Source: Myxococcota bacterium
GTDB taxonomy: Bacteria > Myxococcota_A > UBA9160 > UBA4427
Assembly: GCA_041389495.1 (NCBI GenBank)
Contig: JAWKRT010000002.1
Location: 620,001-684,000, forward strand
Length of the DNA: 64,000 bases
Reading direction: 5' to 3'
Made by a program: the position numbers and the translations under genes. The notes under the pieces were generated by a model. It did not search any database, was not told the DNA's origin, and saw only the letters and a program-made list of their open reading frames with translations. This document shows positions 49,350 to 58,316 of this stretch, piece by piece; position 1 is the first letter of the stretch; each line of letters opens with the position of its first letter.

Positions 49350-50145
49350 GGCTCGCGATGCCGACGAAGCTCGCCTCGATCACGCAGCGCGAGAGCGACC
49401 AGCGCGGCGCGTCCGGATCCTCGTCGAGCCGGTAGAGGTTCGGGAAGCTCACGACGAAGTAGAGCGCGTAGCCGAAGCTCCCGTAGCGGAGCATCGCGGC
49501 GCGGTCCTCGTACCAGACGTTCGTCGCGACCTCGTCCTGCAGGAAGTAGAGGAACGTCTCGGCCCACGCGAAGAAGAGCGCGGCCGCGCCCACGATCACG
49601 ACCCACGCCGCGCGTCGCGCGCCCGCGCTCCACGACGTCGTCATCGTGCGCACGCGGCGCATGCAGACGACGGCGGCGACGTGGTAGACGGTGAAGAACG
49701 CCATCGTGTTGAGGTACATGCCGACCGGCACCTTCTTCCACTCGGCTGCCGCTGTCGCCTCGTCCGGCCCGAGGAGCGCGGAGTCGAAGTACCAGGTCAC
49801 GAGCGGGAAGCGGTACCGCATGTGGAAGAGCTCGAAGAAGTACTCGGTGTGGAAGTAGGTCGCGAAGAACACCCACACCGCCATCCACACGTTGAACTTG
49901 ACCCAGTAGCTCTCGCGCACGGGAACGCCGGAGTGGCGGCGCAGCCAGGCGGGGAGCAGCACGCAGTACGGCAGCCACATCCCGAGGTTCTGCACGACGT
50001 GCCAGGAGTTGCCGACGTCGAGCCAGCCGAGCCGCTGGACGACGGCGTTGTACGCGAAGAAGACCGGGACGAACGAGAGGTAGAGCTTCTCGGCGAACGC
50101 CTTGTCCTCGTTGGTCGAGAGCCAGTGGGCCGGTGTCGTCGTCAT
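49306..50145 (-). CDS. Cycloeucalenol cycloisomerase homologue (sterol cyclopropane-ring opening)
   Basis: The protein has 279 residues, close to the plant enzyme. The N-terminal HWLSTNEDKAFAEKLYLSF, YWVKFNVWMAVWVFFATYFHTEYFF, FYHVA-like TVYHVAAVVCMRR, and the C-terminal YALYFVVSFPNLYRLDED and DFWAHWVGPI match the plant cycloeucalenol cycloisomerase (CPI1) along its length. Six to seven membrane segments are seen. The enzyme opens the 9,19-cyclopropane ring of sterols in the membrane. This implies that the organism makes or modifies cycloartenol-type sterols. No squalene or sterol cyclase gene is in the window. GGGAGG precedes the ATG. Confidence 0.85.
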   Translation of the reverse strand: MTTTPAHWLSTNEDKAFAEKLYLSFVPVFFAYNAVVQRLGWLDVGNSWHVVQNLGMWLPYCVLLPAWLRRHSGVPVRESYWVKFNVWMAVWVFFATYFHTEYFFELFHMRYRFPLVTWYFDSALLGPDEATAAAEWKKVPVGMYLNTMAFFTVYHVAAVVCMRRVRTMTTSWSAGARRAAWVVIVGAAALFFAWAETFLYFLQDEVATNVWYEDRAAMLRYGSFGYALYFVVSFPNLYRLDEDPDAPRWSLSRCVIEASFVGIASLTLMDFWAHWVGPI

Positions 50146-50281
50146 GGGCGCGCCTCCCGTCGATCGGTCGCGAGGACGATCGCGGTCGTGCGAACGCGCG
50201 GAAGGGCGTGTCCGCGATGGCGCGTCAGGGTGTACCGTGGAGCGGCGCGGAGTAAAGCGCGAAGGATGCGAAGGGCCGAGG

Positions 50282-51055
50282 ATGGCGGGCCAGCTCGAGG
50301 GACGGGTCGCGGTGGTGACGGGAGGCGGCCGCGGCATCGGCCGCGCGATCGCGCTTCGCTATGCGGCCGAGGGTGCGACGATCGTCGTGTCGTCGCGTAC
50401 GCAACGCGATCTCGAACGGACGCTCGCGTCGGCGGGCGTCGGCGCCGACCGCGGGCTCGCGGTCGTCGCCGACGCGACGAGCCGCGACGACGCGCGCCGC
50501 CCCGTGCGCGAGGCCGTCGCGCGCTTCGGACGCGTCGACGTGCTCGTCAACAACGTCGGCGGGAGCATCGGGAACCCCGATCCGTACGCAGCCGACGACG
50601 ACGGCTTCGATCGCACGCTCGCGCTCTGCCTCACGTCGGCGTGGTGGACGACGAGCGCGGCGCTGCCGGGCATGCGCGAGCGCGGATTCGGGCGCATCGT
50701 GAACATCGGGTCGGGCGCGTCGAAGCGCACGGGCGCGGGGCTCGCGTACGTCACGGCCAAGCACGCGCTCGTCGGCTTCACGCGCCAGCTCGCGGCGGCG
50801 GTGGCGCGCGACGGCATCAACGCGAACGTGCTGTGCCCGGGCTGGACGCGCACGTCGCTCCTCGACTTCGGCCGCATCGCGCGCGCGCGCGGCACGACGG
50901 CCGAGGAGGAGGAGGCGCGCGCGGCGGCCGAGAGCCTGCAGAACCGCGTGCTCGAGGCGGACGAGCTCGCGGGCATGGCCGTGCTCCTCGCCGGGCCCGA
51001 CGGCCGCGGCATCACCGGCCAGGTCGTGAGCGTCGACGGCGGGTACAAGGTGTGA
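50282..51055 (+). CDS. Short-chain dehydrogenase/reductase (FabG-like)
   Basis: The protein has 257 residues. TGGGRGIGRAIA (12-23) is the cofactor loop, and SSRTQRDL with Arg after strand 2 favours NADP. NNVGG stands in place of NNAG. S in NIGSGASK and YVTAK (about 150-155) give the catalytic residues. PGWTRTSLL and GQVVSVDGGYKV are usual FabG-like blocks. It is divergent from the cycloisomerase (136-bp gap) and is the first gene of a + run with a DapB-like reductase and an MFS transporter. Confidence 0.9.
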   Translation: MAGQLEGRVAVVTGGGRGIGRAIALRYAAEGATIVVSSRTQRDLERTLASAGVGADRGLAVVADATSRDDARRPVREAVARFGRVDVLVNNVGGSIGNPDPYAADDDGFDRTLALCLTSAWWTTSAALPGMRERGFGRIVNIGSGASKRTGAGLAYVTAKHALVGFTRQLAAAVARDGINANVLCPGWTRTSLLDFGRIARARGTTAEEEEARAAAESLQNRVLEADELAGMAVLLAGPDGRGITGQVVSVDGGYKV

Positions 51056-51173
51056 AGCGGCGACGCGCCCTTCGAGCGGCTGCGACCGACGGCGCCGCGC
51101 GGGCGCGGCGCGCTCGTCGTGCTCCGAGCCGCGCGAGGGATCGCGCGAAGGAAGCGGAAGGGGAGGAACGAGG

Positions 51174-52232
51174 ATGACGCTCCGGGTCGTGCAGTGGGCG
51201 ACGGGGGGATGCGGCGCGATCGCGATCCGCGCGATCGCGCGGCGCCCCGACCTCGAGCTCGTGGGCGTGTGGGTCCATTCCGAGGCCAAGGACGGGAAGG
51301 ACGCGGGCGAGCTCGCGGGCGGCGCGACGCTCGGCGTCGCCGCGACGCGCGACGCCGATGCGCTCGTCGCGCTCGCGCCCGACTGCGTGAGCTACACGGC
51401 GAACGGCGAGGGCCGCGTCGACGCGTGCGTCGACGACTGCTGCCGGCTGCTCGAGGCGGGCATCAACGTGGTCACCACCTCGCTCCCCGGTCTCGTGCAC
51501 ACGCAGGGCTTCGATCGCGCGAAGCAGGCGCGCATCGAGGCCGCGTGCCGGCGCGGGGGAAGCTCGTTCTACGTCTCGGGCATCGAGCCCGGGTTCGCGG
51601 CCGACCACCTCGTGCTCACGCTCGCGACGATGTCGAACCGCATCGAGTCGATCCGCACGCAGGAGCTCTTCACGTACACCGACTACCCGGTCGCGTTCAC
51701 GATGTTCGAGGTGTTCGGCTTCGGGAAGCCGCTCGAGCACCGCTGTCTGATGGAGCTGCCGGGCGTGCAGGCGTCGGCGTGGGCCCCGCCCGTGCGCATG
51801 GTCGCCGACCGTCTCGGCGTCGAGCTCGAGGCCGTGCGCGAGACGTACGCGAAGGCCCCGACGCCCCGCCGGCTCGAGGTCGCGGCGGGCACGATCGAGG
51901 CGGGCACGTGCGGCGCGGTGCGCTTCGAGACGATCGGCGTCGTCGACGGGCGCGATGCGATCGTGATCGAGCACGTGAACCGCATGGCGCCCGACATCGC
52001 GCCCGAGTGGCCGAGCGCGGCGCGCGACGGCGTCTACCGCATCGAGATCGCGGGCGACCCGGGCCTCACGTGCGAGCTCGCGGTCGGCGCGCCCGCGACG
52101 TTCACCGACGAAGGCATGGTCGCGACGACGATGCGCATCGTGAACGCGATCCCCTACGTGTGCGCGGCGCCGCCGGGCCTCGTCACGTCGGCCGACCTCC
52201 CGCTCACGCTGCCGCGCGGCGCATTCCTCTGA
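51174..52232 (+). CDS. DapB-like NAD(P)H-dependent reductase (amine-dehydrogenase-type fold)
   Basis: The protein has 352 residues. The N-terminal LRVVQWATGGCGAIAIRAIA (3-22) is a Rossmann turn followed by RPDLELVGVWVHS, as in the dihydrodipicolinate reductase N-terminal domain family and 2,4-diaminopentanoate dehydrogenase. NVVTTSLPG and GIEPGFAADHL (about 125-140) are conserved in this subgroup. Such proteins are common in catabolic clusters of actinobacteria and deltaproteobacteria, usually without a proven substrate. The ATG is preceded by GGAAGGGGAGGAACGAGG. The MFS gene follows 22 bp later. Confidence 0.8.
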   Translation: MTLRVVQWATGGCGAIAIRAIARRPDLELVGVWVHSEAKDGKDAGELAGGATLGVAATRDADALVALAPDCVSYTANGEGRVDACVDDCCRLLEAGINVVTTSLPGLVHTQGFDRAKQARIEAACRRGGSSFYVSGIEPGFAADHLVLTLATMSNRIESIRTQELFTYTDYPVAFTMFEVFGFGKPLEHRCLMELPGVQASAWAPPVRMVADRLGVELEAVRETYAKAPTPRRLEVAAGTIEAGTCGAVRFETIGVVDGRDAIVIEHVNRMAPDIAPEWPSAARDGVYRIEIAGDPGLTCELAVGAPATFTDEGMVATTMRIVNAIPYVCAAPPGLVTSADLPLTLPRGAFL

Positions 52233-52254
52233 CGGGCGGCGCACCGGAGGCTCC

Positions 52255-53496
52255 ATGTTCTACGGCTGGGTCGTCGTCGGCGTCGCGTTCGTCGGCCAGT
52301 TCGTGGCCTCGGGGCTCGTCTTCTACACGTTCGGCGTCGCGCTGAAGGACGTCGCGGCCGAGTTCGACGCCGGCCGCCTCGGCGTCTCGGGCATCCATCT
52401 CGTCATGCCGTGGACGGGCGCGGTGATCGCGCCGGTCGTCGGGCGCCTCGCCGTCGCCGGCCATCTGCGCGCGCTGCTCTTCGGTGGCGCGCTGTCGATC
52501 GGCGCGGGCTTCGTGCTCGCCGCGCGCGCGACCGAGCTCTGGCATCTCTACCTGATCTACCCGCTGCTGATGGCGTTCGGCGCGAATACGCTGAGCGGCG
52601 TCGGCGCCTCGACGCTCGTCGTGAACTGGTTCGCGAAGCGCCGCGCCACCGCGCTCGGCCTCTCGCAGATCGGCGCCTCGGCGGGCGGCATGGTGATGGG
52701 GCCGGTCGCGGGCTGGCTGTTCGCCGAGCACGGCTGGCGCGACGTGTACACGGGCTTCGGCGTCGCCGCGCTCGCGCTCGCGCCGCTCGTCGGCTGGCTG
52801 GCGGTCGGGCGTCCCGCCGACCGCGGGCTCCATGCGGACGGCGACCCGGCGCCGCCGACGCCCCGCGACGCGGGCGCGGCGCCGGCACCGGCGCCGCATG
52901 TGCGCGAGGCGTTGCGCGACCCGCGGCTCTGGCAGGTCGCGTTCGTCGCCGGCGTCGGCTTCATGCTGTCGGGCGCGGTGGTCACGCACCTCGTCGCATT
53001 CGCGACGGACCAGGGCCTCGACCGCGTACGCGCGCCCGCGCTGCTCTCGGTGCTCGCGCTCGGCGCGCTCGCGGGCAAGCCCGTGTTCGGCCTGCTCGCC
53101 GACCGCATCGGCGAGCGCCGCGCCTACGCGCTGGCGATCGTCCTCCAGATCGCCGGTCTGCTCGCGCTCGCCGCCGCGCCCTCCGGCGTCGCGCTGTTCG
53201 CGGTCGCGGCCCTCTTCGGATTCGGCAACGGCGGCAACCTGCCGCTCTCGGGCGCGCTCGTCGCGCGCGCGTTCGGGCCCGCGCTGTTCGGCCCGATGAT
53301 GGGCTTCGCGATGCTCGTGCTCACTCCGATCGTCGCGGCGGGGACCCCGTTCGCGGGCTGGGTCTACGACACGACCGGCGCCTACGCGATCGCCTTCGTC
53401 GCGTTCGCCGCGCTCGCGGCGGCGTCGCTCGTCGCGCTGCGTGCACTCGCGCTCCCCGAGGCGGAAGACGCACCCGCATCGCCGTCGGCGGGCTGA
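52255..53496 (+). CDS. MFS transporter (monocarboxylate-type)
   Basis: The protein has 413 residues with twelve membrane segments and a Pro/Ala-rich central loop (about 185-215). FYGWVVVGVAFVGQFVASGLVFYTFGV at the N-terminus and NWFAKRRATALGLSQIGASAGGM (loop 4-5) mark the same oxalate/formate antiporter-like branch as the transporter at 16622. It likely imports an organic acid for the adjacent reductases. The C-terminal 15 residues are acidic and cytosolic. A 31-bp gap separates it from the convergent chemotaxis receptor gene. Confidence 0.88.
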   Translation: MFYGWVVVGVAFVGQFVASGLVFYTFGVALKDVAAEFDAGRLGVSGIHLVMPWTGAVIAPVVGRLAVAGHLRALLFGGALSIGAGFVLAARATELWHLYLIYPLLMAFGANTLSGVGASTLVVNWFAKRRATALGLSQIGASAGGMVMGPVAGWLFAEHGWRDVYTGFGVAALALAPLVGWLAVGRPADRGLHADGDPAPPTPRDAGAAPAPAPHVREALRDPRLWQVAFVAGVGFMLSGAVVTHLVAFATDQGLDRVRAPALLSVLALGALAGKPVFGLLADRIGERRAYALAIVLQIAGLLALAAAPSGVALFAVAALFGFGNGGNLPLSGALVARAFGPALFGPMMGFAMLVLTPIVAAGTPFAGWVYDTTGAYAIAFVAFAALAAASLVALRALALPEAEDAPASPSAG

Positions 53497-53527
53497 TGCG
53501 CGCGGCGCGCGCGGCGAGGCACGCCCG

Positions 53528-55198
53528 TCAGCGGGCGCGTGCGATCCGGAAGTAGGCCACCGCGTCGACCAGCCGACGGGCGAGCTCGCTCGTGTGACGC
53601 GCGTGGACGTCCATCGCGGACGCGCGGTCGATCGTGGTCTCGGAGATCGATCGGAGCTTCGTGAGGCCCTGCTGCACGTCGCGGACCTCGTCGGCCCGCG
53701 CGTGCACGTCGCGCGCGAGGGCACCGATCAGCGTGGCAGCGGATTCGGACTTCTCGACGATCGCATCGAGCTCGTGCGCGATCTCCTTCGTGAGCTCGAC
53801 GCCGGTCCGCGACCGCAGGCGCGCCTCTCCGATCAGCTCGCTCGTGGTGCGAGCCGCGGCGCTGCTCCGCAGCGCCAGTGCGCGCACCTCCTCGGCGACG
53901 ACCGCGAAGCCCGCGCCGGCGGGACCGGCACGCGCGGCTTCGACCGCGGCGTTCAGCGCGAGAAGATTGGTCTGGAATGCGATCTCGTCGACGCCGCTCA
54001 CGACGTGGGCGATCTCGGTGCTCGCGGCATCGATCGCCGCGATCGCCTCGCTGGCGCGCGCCATCGCGGTGTTTCCGCGCCGCGCGGTGTCGACGGACTC
54101 GCGCGAGAGGCGATCGGCCTCCTGGCTGTGGTCGACGCTCCGCGCGAGCGAGTCGACGACCGATCCCAGCGCTCCGTGCCAGCTGCGCAGCTGCTCGCCC
54201 TGCTCGTCTGCGTGCTCGCGCACCGACGTGCTCTCGGCGCACACGCCGCGCGCGTCCTCGGCGATGTCGAGGGACGTCGCCTCGACGCGACCGAAGCTGT
54301 GGTTGAGGCGGGCGACGAGATCGTCGAGCCCTCGGTGGAGAGCGCGAATCTCGCCGAGCCCGATGGGTGCGAAGTGCAGCGTCAGGTCGCCCTCGCCGAG
54401 CGCGCGCAGCTTCTGCTCGACGCGCGCGAGCGGCCGCGCGACGCCACTGCGCAGTGCGGCCATGAGCGCGAGGAACAGGGCCACGAGCGTCGCGACCGCG
54501 ACCGCGAGCGTGGTCTCGAGCGTGACGACCGACCCGTGCAGCACGGACATGTCGTCGACCGTCGCGCCCATGGTCGTCTCGAGGTCCGCGAGGACGCGGT
54601 CCACGAAGCCCCCGGCCACGACCTGCAGCGCCTCGGAGGCCTCGTCGAAGCTCCCCATCGTGGCGTTCCCCGCGGCGGGGCCGGCGTCGATGTACGCCTG
54701 GGCCATCCGGCAGCCCATCTCGTAGTAGGACTCGAACGCGACGCCGATCTGCGCGATCTCGTCGACCACGTCGTCACGCCCCTCGTCCGCGTAGTGTCGC
54801 GAGAACTCGGCGAGGATCTCCCTCACGCGCTCCGCGTTGGTCCGTGCCTCGTCGAAGCCGTCGTCGAACCCCTCGGCGGCGCGCGTCGCCGAGATGTCCG
54901 TGAGCCACTGCTGCACCTGCACGACCGCGAGCGAGAGGTCCTTCGCGAGCAGGGCGAGGTGCATGTCGACGTCGCGCGCGTGCGCGAGGTTCGCGACGGC
55001 GCGGTGGTCGGCCGTCGTCACCCGCCGGACCGCGACCGCGTTCACGATCGTCGCCGCGGACGCCACGACGAGGACGAGACCGAAGGCGAGAGAGAGATGG
55101 AAGAGGACGGAGCGATCGCGGAATCGGAGCCGACCGCCGCCGACGTCGCGCCGCGGCACCTCCGTCGTCGGCGCGGTGTGATCATCCTGCCGATCCAT
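53528..55198 (-). CDS. Methyl-accepting chemotaxis protein
   Basis: The protein has 556 residues. A membrane segment at about 32-54 follows a basic RFRDRS stretch; a four-helix periplasmic domain (about 55-225) is followed by a second membrane segment (about 227-248), HAMP (about 249-300, PLARVEQKLRALGEGDL) and a signalling coiled coil. The hairpin tip reads EIAFQTNLLALNAAVEAARAG, then GAGFAVVAEEVRALA, nearly the universal MCP sequence. It transmits ligand binding to CheA/CheW. No other che gene is adjacent. The start at 55198 is the first ATG that keeps the first membrane segment near the N-terminus. It is divergent from the VPLPA-CTERM gene. Confidence 0.93.
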   Translation of the reverse strand: MDRQDDHTAPTTEVPRRDVGGGRLRFRDRSVLFHLSLAFGLVLVVASAATIVNAVAVRRVTTADHRAVANLAHARDVDMHLALLAKDLSLAVVQVQQWLTDISATRAAEGFDDGFDEARTNAERVREILAEFSRHYADEGRDDVVDEIAQIGVAFESYYEMGCRMAQAYIDAGPAAGNATMGSFDEASEALQVVAGGFVDRVLADLETTMGATVDDMSVLHGSVVTLETTLAVAVATLVALFLALMAALRSGVARPLARVEQKLRALGEGDLTLHFAPIGLGEIRALHRGLDDLVARLNHSFGRVEATSLDIAEDARGVCAESTSVREHADEQGEQLRSWHGALGSVVDSLARSVDHSQEADRLSRESVDTARRGNTAMARASEAIAAIDAASTEIAHVVSGVDEIAFQTNLLALNAAVEAARAGPAGAGFAVVAEEVRALALRSSAAARTTSELIGEARLRSRTGVELTKEIAHELDAIVEKSESAATLIGALARDVHARADEVRDVQQGLTKLRSISETTIDRASAMDVHARHTSELARRLVDAVAYFRIARAR

Positions 55199-55608
55199 GC
55201 GCGGGCTCCTCGCGGATGGGGGACGCGAGACCTTCGTCCTCGACGCTCGCGATCTTGAAAGCGGAGCGACGCGGCTCCGGTGCTGCACCGAGGCGGGTCG
55301 GGGCAACGGCCGAGCTTCGGGCGCGAGGAGAGCCCGTGTCGGGGCGGGCCGCGGCGTCGCTCGGCGCGCTGTTCGCGGTGCGGCTCCCCGAGGAGCGCGC
55401 GAGGACTTCGTGATATCGCGCGCGGCTGCGCCATCTCGCGCACCCGCCGCGCCGCAGCGTCGGCGCGCGGCGCGCGATCGCGCCGGCAGCCTGGCACGAC
55501 GCTTGCGAATCGACGCCGCGCGGATGCGGAGCGGGCCCGGCGCGAGCGGCCGCGCCCCGACGCCGCGCACACCCGTCCGTTCCCGCCTTCCGATCGGAGA
55601 GCCACTCG
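55199..55608. other. 410-bp divergent region without a gene
   Basis: No supported coding frame. It separates the chemotaxis receptor and VPLPA-CTERM genes and contains the sigma-54 promoter at 55492-55506. The leader after that promoter would be about 90 nt with no visible riboswitch. Nothing else was recognised. Confidence 0.5.
55492..55506 (+). promoter_or_regulatory. Sigma-54 promoter
   Basis: TGGCAC-GACGC-TTGC matches the -24/-12 consensus (TGGCACG-N4-TTGC) at every defined position, preceded by C. It lies 103 bp before the ATG of the VPLPA-CTERM gene. It requires RpoN and an enhancer-binding activator. Confidence 0.75.
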
Positions 55609-56850
55609 ATGCGTCCCCTCTGCCCGAAGCGCACCGGCGTCCTCGCGGTGCTCGCGCTCGCCCTCTCGACGTCCGCCGACGCCGCGGTCGTCGAGCTCGA
55701 CCGCGCCGGCTTCCAGGCCGCGCTCGCCGGCCTCGACGTCGCGATCGACGATCTCGAGTCGTACGCGCCCGGCGCCGTCGCCTCGCCGTTCGCGCTCGCG
55801 AACGGCCTCACGTACACGGCCGACGACCCGGTGATCGCGAGCGCGCCCGACCAGCAGCTCTTCGCCGGCGCGTCGATCCTCGGGCTGCGCGTGTTCTCGG
55901 GCTTCCCGAGCGGGGCGACCGTGTTCGGCGTCGAGCTGTTCCTCCAGCCGACGGACGACTACGACGTCGTCGTGACGACGGTGGGCGGCGCGACGCTCGA
56001 GCTGCTGCAGCAGGACGGCGATCGCTTCGGCGGGACGGCCGGCTTCTTCGGCGTCCTCGTCACGGGCGGCGACGCGATCGCGAGCGTGTCGTTCCAGGCG
56101 ACGACGACGAACGGGGGCGGCCCGGGCGGGGGCGGCGGCGGCGTCGGGAACTACTCGTTCGACGACGTCGCGATCGCGGGCGAGTCGCTCGCGCAATCGG
56201 GCGTCGGCTCGGGCGCGACGGTGTTCACCGCGGGGCTGCTCGACTTCGACGACCTCGGCCCGAGCACGCTCGGCGTGCTCGTGCCGAACGGCTACGGCGG
56301 CTTCACGTGGGGCGCGGGCTGGCACTTCCTGACGACGGCGGCGACGCCGGACGACACCTTCCTCGCGCTCGCGCCGACCGGTGTGCGCGTGACGAACGCG
56401 TCGATCGCGCGCGCCGACGGACAGGACTTCTACTTCGACGGCGCCGCGTTCTGGAGCCGGCGCGCCGCCGATGCACGCGGCGACTTCTACTTCGTGCTCT
56501 ACCGCGACGGCGTTCCCGTCTACGACGGGCGCGACGATCCGGACCCGAGCGCGCGCAATCGCTTCACGGACGTCCCGACCGTCTTCACCGCCAACTACAC
56601 GGGCCCGATCGATCTCATGACGCTCGCCTTCGACGGCGCGGGCGACGACTTCGACCACCTCGCGATGGACGACTTCGCCTTCCGCGCCGCACTGCCGCCG
56701 CCGAACGTGCCCTTGCCCGCGCCGGCGCTCGCCGTCCTCGCGGTGATGCTCGCGGGCGCCGGCCGACGCGAGCTGCGCGCGGCGCGGAGGCGGGGGCGCG
56801 TCGCGGCGGCTCAGTCGGGCTCGCGCGCGACGCCGAACGCCTGCATGTAG
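55609..56850 (+). CDS. VPLPA-CTERM-type exported protein
   Basis: The protein has 413 residues. A signal peptide occupies 1-26 (LAVLALALSTSADA). The body is beta-rich with a glycine stretch (GGGPGGGGGG, about 167-176) dividing two lobes, the first resembling DUF4114-like or PEP-CTERM exported adhesin domains (PFALANGLTYTADDP). Residues 367-396 read VPLPAPALAVLAVMLAGAG plus an Arg-rich tail, the VPLPA-CTERM sorting signal. Unusually, about 17 residues follow the basic cluster, and they are encoded on the strand opposite the end of the sulfotransferase gene. A perfect sigma-54 promoter precedes it. Confidence 0.82.
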   Translation: MRPLCPKRTGVLAVLALALSTSADAAVVELDRAGFQAALAGLDVAIDDLESYAPGAVASPFALANGLTYTADDPVIASAPDQQLFAGASILGLRVFSGFPSGATVFGVELFLQPTDDYDVVVTTVGGATLELLQQDGDRFGGTAGFFGVLVTGGDAIASVSFQATTTNGGGPGGGGGGVGNYSFDDVAIAGESLAQSGVGSGATVFTAGLLDFDDLGPSTLGVLVPNGYGGFTWGAGWHFLTTAATPDDTFLALAPTGVRVTNASIARADGQDFYFDGAAFWSRRAADARGDFYFVLYRDGVPVYDGRDDPDPSARNRFTDVPTVFTANYTGPIDLMTLAFDGAGDDFDHLAMDDFAFRAALPPPNVPLPAPALAVLAVMLAGAGRRELRAARRRGRVAAAQSGSRATPNACM

Positions 56851-58079
56851 TCGCGCGCGCCGGCGCGGATCTCCTCGGGGTCGAGCCCGACGTCCTCGTA
56901 GCGATAGACGACGCGGCCGAGCTTGCCGCGCGGGTGCTCGCGCTGGTGGCGGCGGAGCGGCTCGAGCGCGGCGTCGCTCGCGTCGAGGCCCGCGAACTCG
57001 AGCACGCGCGCGGCCGCCGCGATCGGGTCGCGCATGTAGGCGTCGAAGTGCACGCGGTGGAGCTGCTCGGACGGGACGAGCGCCGCGTCGCGCACGGCGC
57101 AGCGCAGGCGGTGCTGGTTCATCTCGGCGACGCGGCGCCCGACCGCGACGGGGTCGACGCGGCGCGCCGAGAGCCGCCGGTTGTACGCGGTCATCGTCGC
57201 GAGCGAGAGCACGACGCGCGCGGGGTCGCGGAACGTCATGACGACGCGCGCGTCCGGGTACGCGCGCAGCAGCGGCCCGAGGTTCTCGAGGTGCATCGGG
57301 CTCTTCAGCACCCAGCGCCTGCCGCCGTCGCGCAGGTAGGAGACGACCTGCAGCACGCGGCGCGCGTAGGCGTAGGCGGGCGTGTGATCGCGCCGGCAGT
57401 ACCACTCCGTGTAGCTCGGCGCGTGGAAGAGCGTCGCGAAGTTCGAGCACGCGAAGGCCATCAGCAGGAAGCCGATCTCTTCGTGCGGCGTCCACGCGTC
57501 GAGCTCGTGCATCGCCTGCTGGTGCGGCGTGAGCGCGGACGACTGGTCGAGCCCCGCCTGCGCGCGCGCGATGCGCGGGTCGGGCTCGCCCGGTACGGGC
57601 GCGTCGCCCGGCGCCGGCACGGGCTCGTTCGCCTCCCAGTACGGGAGGAAGCGCAGCTGCGCGTGCGCCGAGAGCAGGTTGTGCAGGTGGCTCGTGCCCG
57701 TGCGCGGCAGGCCGACGATGACGACCGGCCGCTCGAGCGGGCGCGCGAGCGCCTCGGGATGGCGCGCGACGACGTCCTCGACGAGCAGCCGGTTCGAGAG
57801 GAGACGCACGATCTGGCCGCGCGCCGACATGCGGCCGAGCAGGCTCAGCTCGGCCTCGCCCTCGAGCGCGGCGAGCAGCACGCCGAGACCCTCGCGGAAG
57901 TCGTCGGGCCCGAAGTCGTCGAGGCCCATGCACTCGCGGGCCTCGGCGAGCAGCCCCTCCTCGTCGAGCGGCACGCGGCGGCGCGCTTCGTCGGGCGAGA
58001 CGTCGTTCATCGCGCGCACCGCGTCGGGGAGGCGCGGGGCCGCGAGGTCGTCGATGTGGATGTCGGGCGGGCGCGTCAC
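56811..58079 (-). CDS. Sulfotransferase family protein (stf3-like)
   Basis: The protein has 422 residues with a GTG start overlapping the 52-codon upstream gene (GTGA). VIVGLPRTGTSHLHNLLSAH (about 113-132) is the PAPS 5'-phosphosulfate loop. RWVLKSPMHLENLGPLLRAYPDARVVMTFRDP (about 260-292) holds the 3'-phosphate Ser/Arg. DQSSALTPHQQAMHELDAWTPHEE is typical of the large bacterial Stf3/Stf-like group that sulfates lipids or sterols. It is last in a minus operon with a VOC protein and a putative 2-oxoglutarate oxygenase. Its stop region overlaps the VPLPA-CTERM gene by 40 bp. Confidence 0.85.
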   Translation of the reverse strand: MTRPPDIHIDDLAAPRLPDAVRAMNDVSPDEARRRVPLDEEGLLAEARECMGLDDFGPDDFREGLGVLLAALEGEAELSLLGRMSARGQIVRLLSNRLLVEDVVARHPEALARPLERPVVIVGLPRTGTSHLHNLLSAHAQLRFLPYWEANEPVPAPGDAPVPGEPDPRIARAQAGLDQSSALTPHQQAMHELDAWTPHEEIGFLLMAFACSNFATLFHAPSYTEWYCRRDHTPAYAYARRVLQVVSYLRDGGRRWVLKSPMHLENLGPLLRAYPDARVVMTFRDPARVVLSLATMTAYNRRLSARRVDPVAVGRRVAEMNQHRLRCAVRDAALVPSEQLHRVHFDAYMRDPIAAAARVLEFAGLDASDAALEPLRRHQREHPRGKLGRVVYRYEDVGLDPEEIRAGARDYMQAFGVAREPD

Positions 58080-58234
58080 GCGCGACCTGGCAGGCGCGCG
58101 GGGTTCGCGCGCAGGATCTCCCGCAGCCCGGGCTCGCCGATGCCGCGGAGCTCGCCTTCGGAGCGGCGCGCGCCGCAGTCCACCCGCTCGTCGGAGGGCG
58201 GATCGACGTCGACGATGCGGATGTGGTCGTGCAC
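58076..58234 (-). CDS. 52-residue small protein between the VOC and sulfotransferase genes
   Basis: The GTG start at 58234 has GGAGG 5 nt upstream, and the stop TGA overlaps the sulfotransferase GTG start (GTGA), so it is almost certainly translated. The protein begins VHDHIRIVDVDPPSDERVDCG and continues GELRGIGEPGLREILRANP. It has one cysteine and no signal peptide or membrane segment. I do not recognise a family. The two predicted short helices and acidic, charged sequence could make it an accessory subunit or a leader whose translation controls the sulfotransferase. Confidence 0.65.
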   Translation of the reverse strand: MHDHIRIVDVDPPSDERVDCGARRSEGELRGIGEPGLREILRANPARLPGRA

Positions 58235-58316
58235 GGGCGCCTCCGTCGGGAGTGCGCACCCTACCTCAACGGGCGGCGCCGGCGCGGATGCGCGCGCGGC
58301 CCGCGGCGCGGCGCCG

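Noticed and set aside
55199..55608. Small protein-coding frames in the divergent region
   Set aside because: They are Arg/Ala-rich, lack ribosome-binding sites, and cross the sigma-54 promoter.
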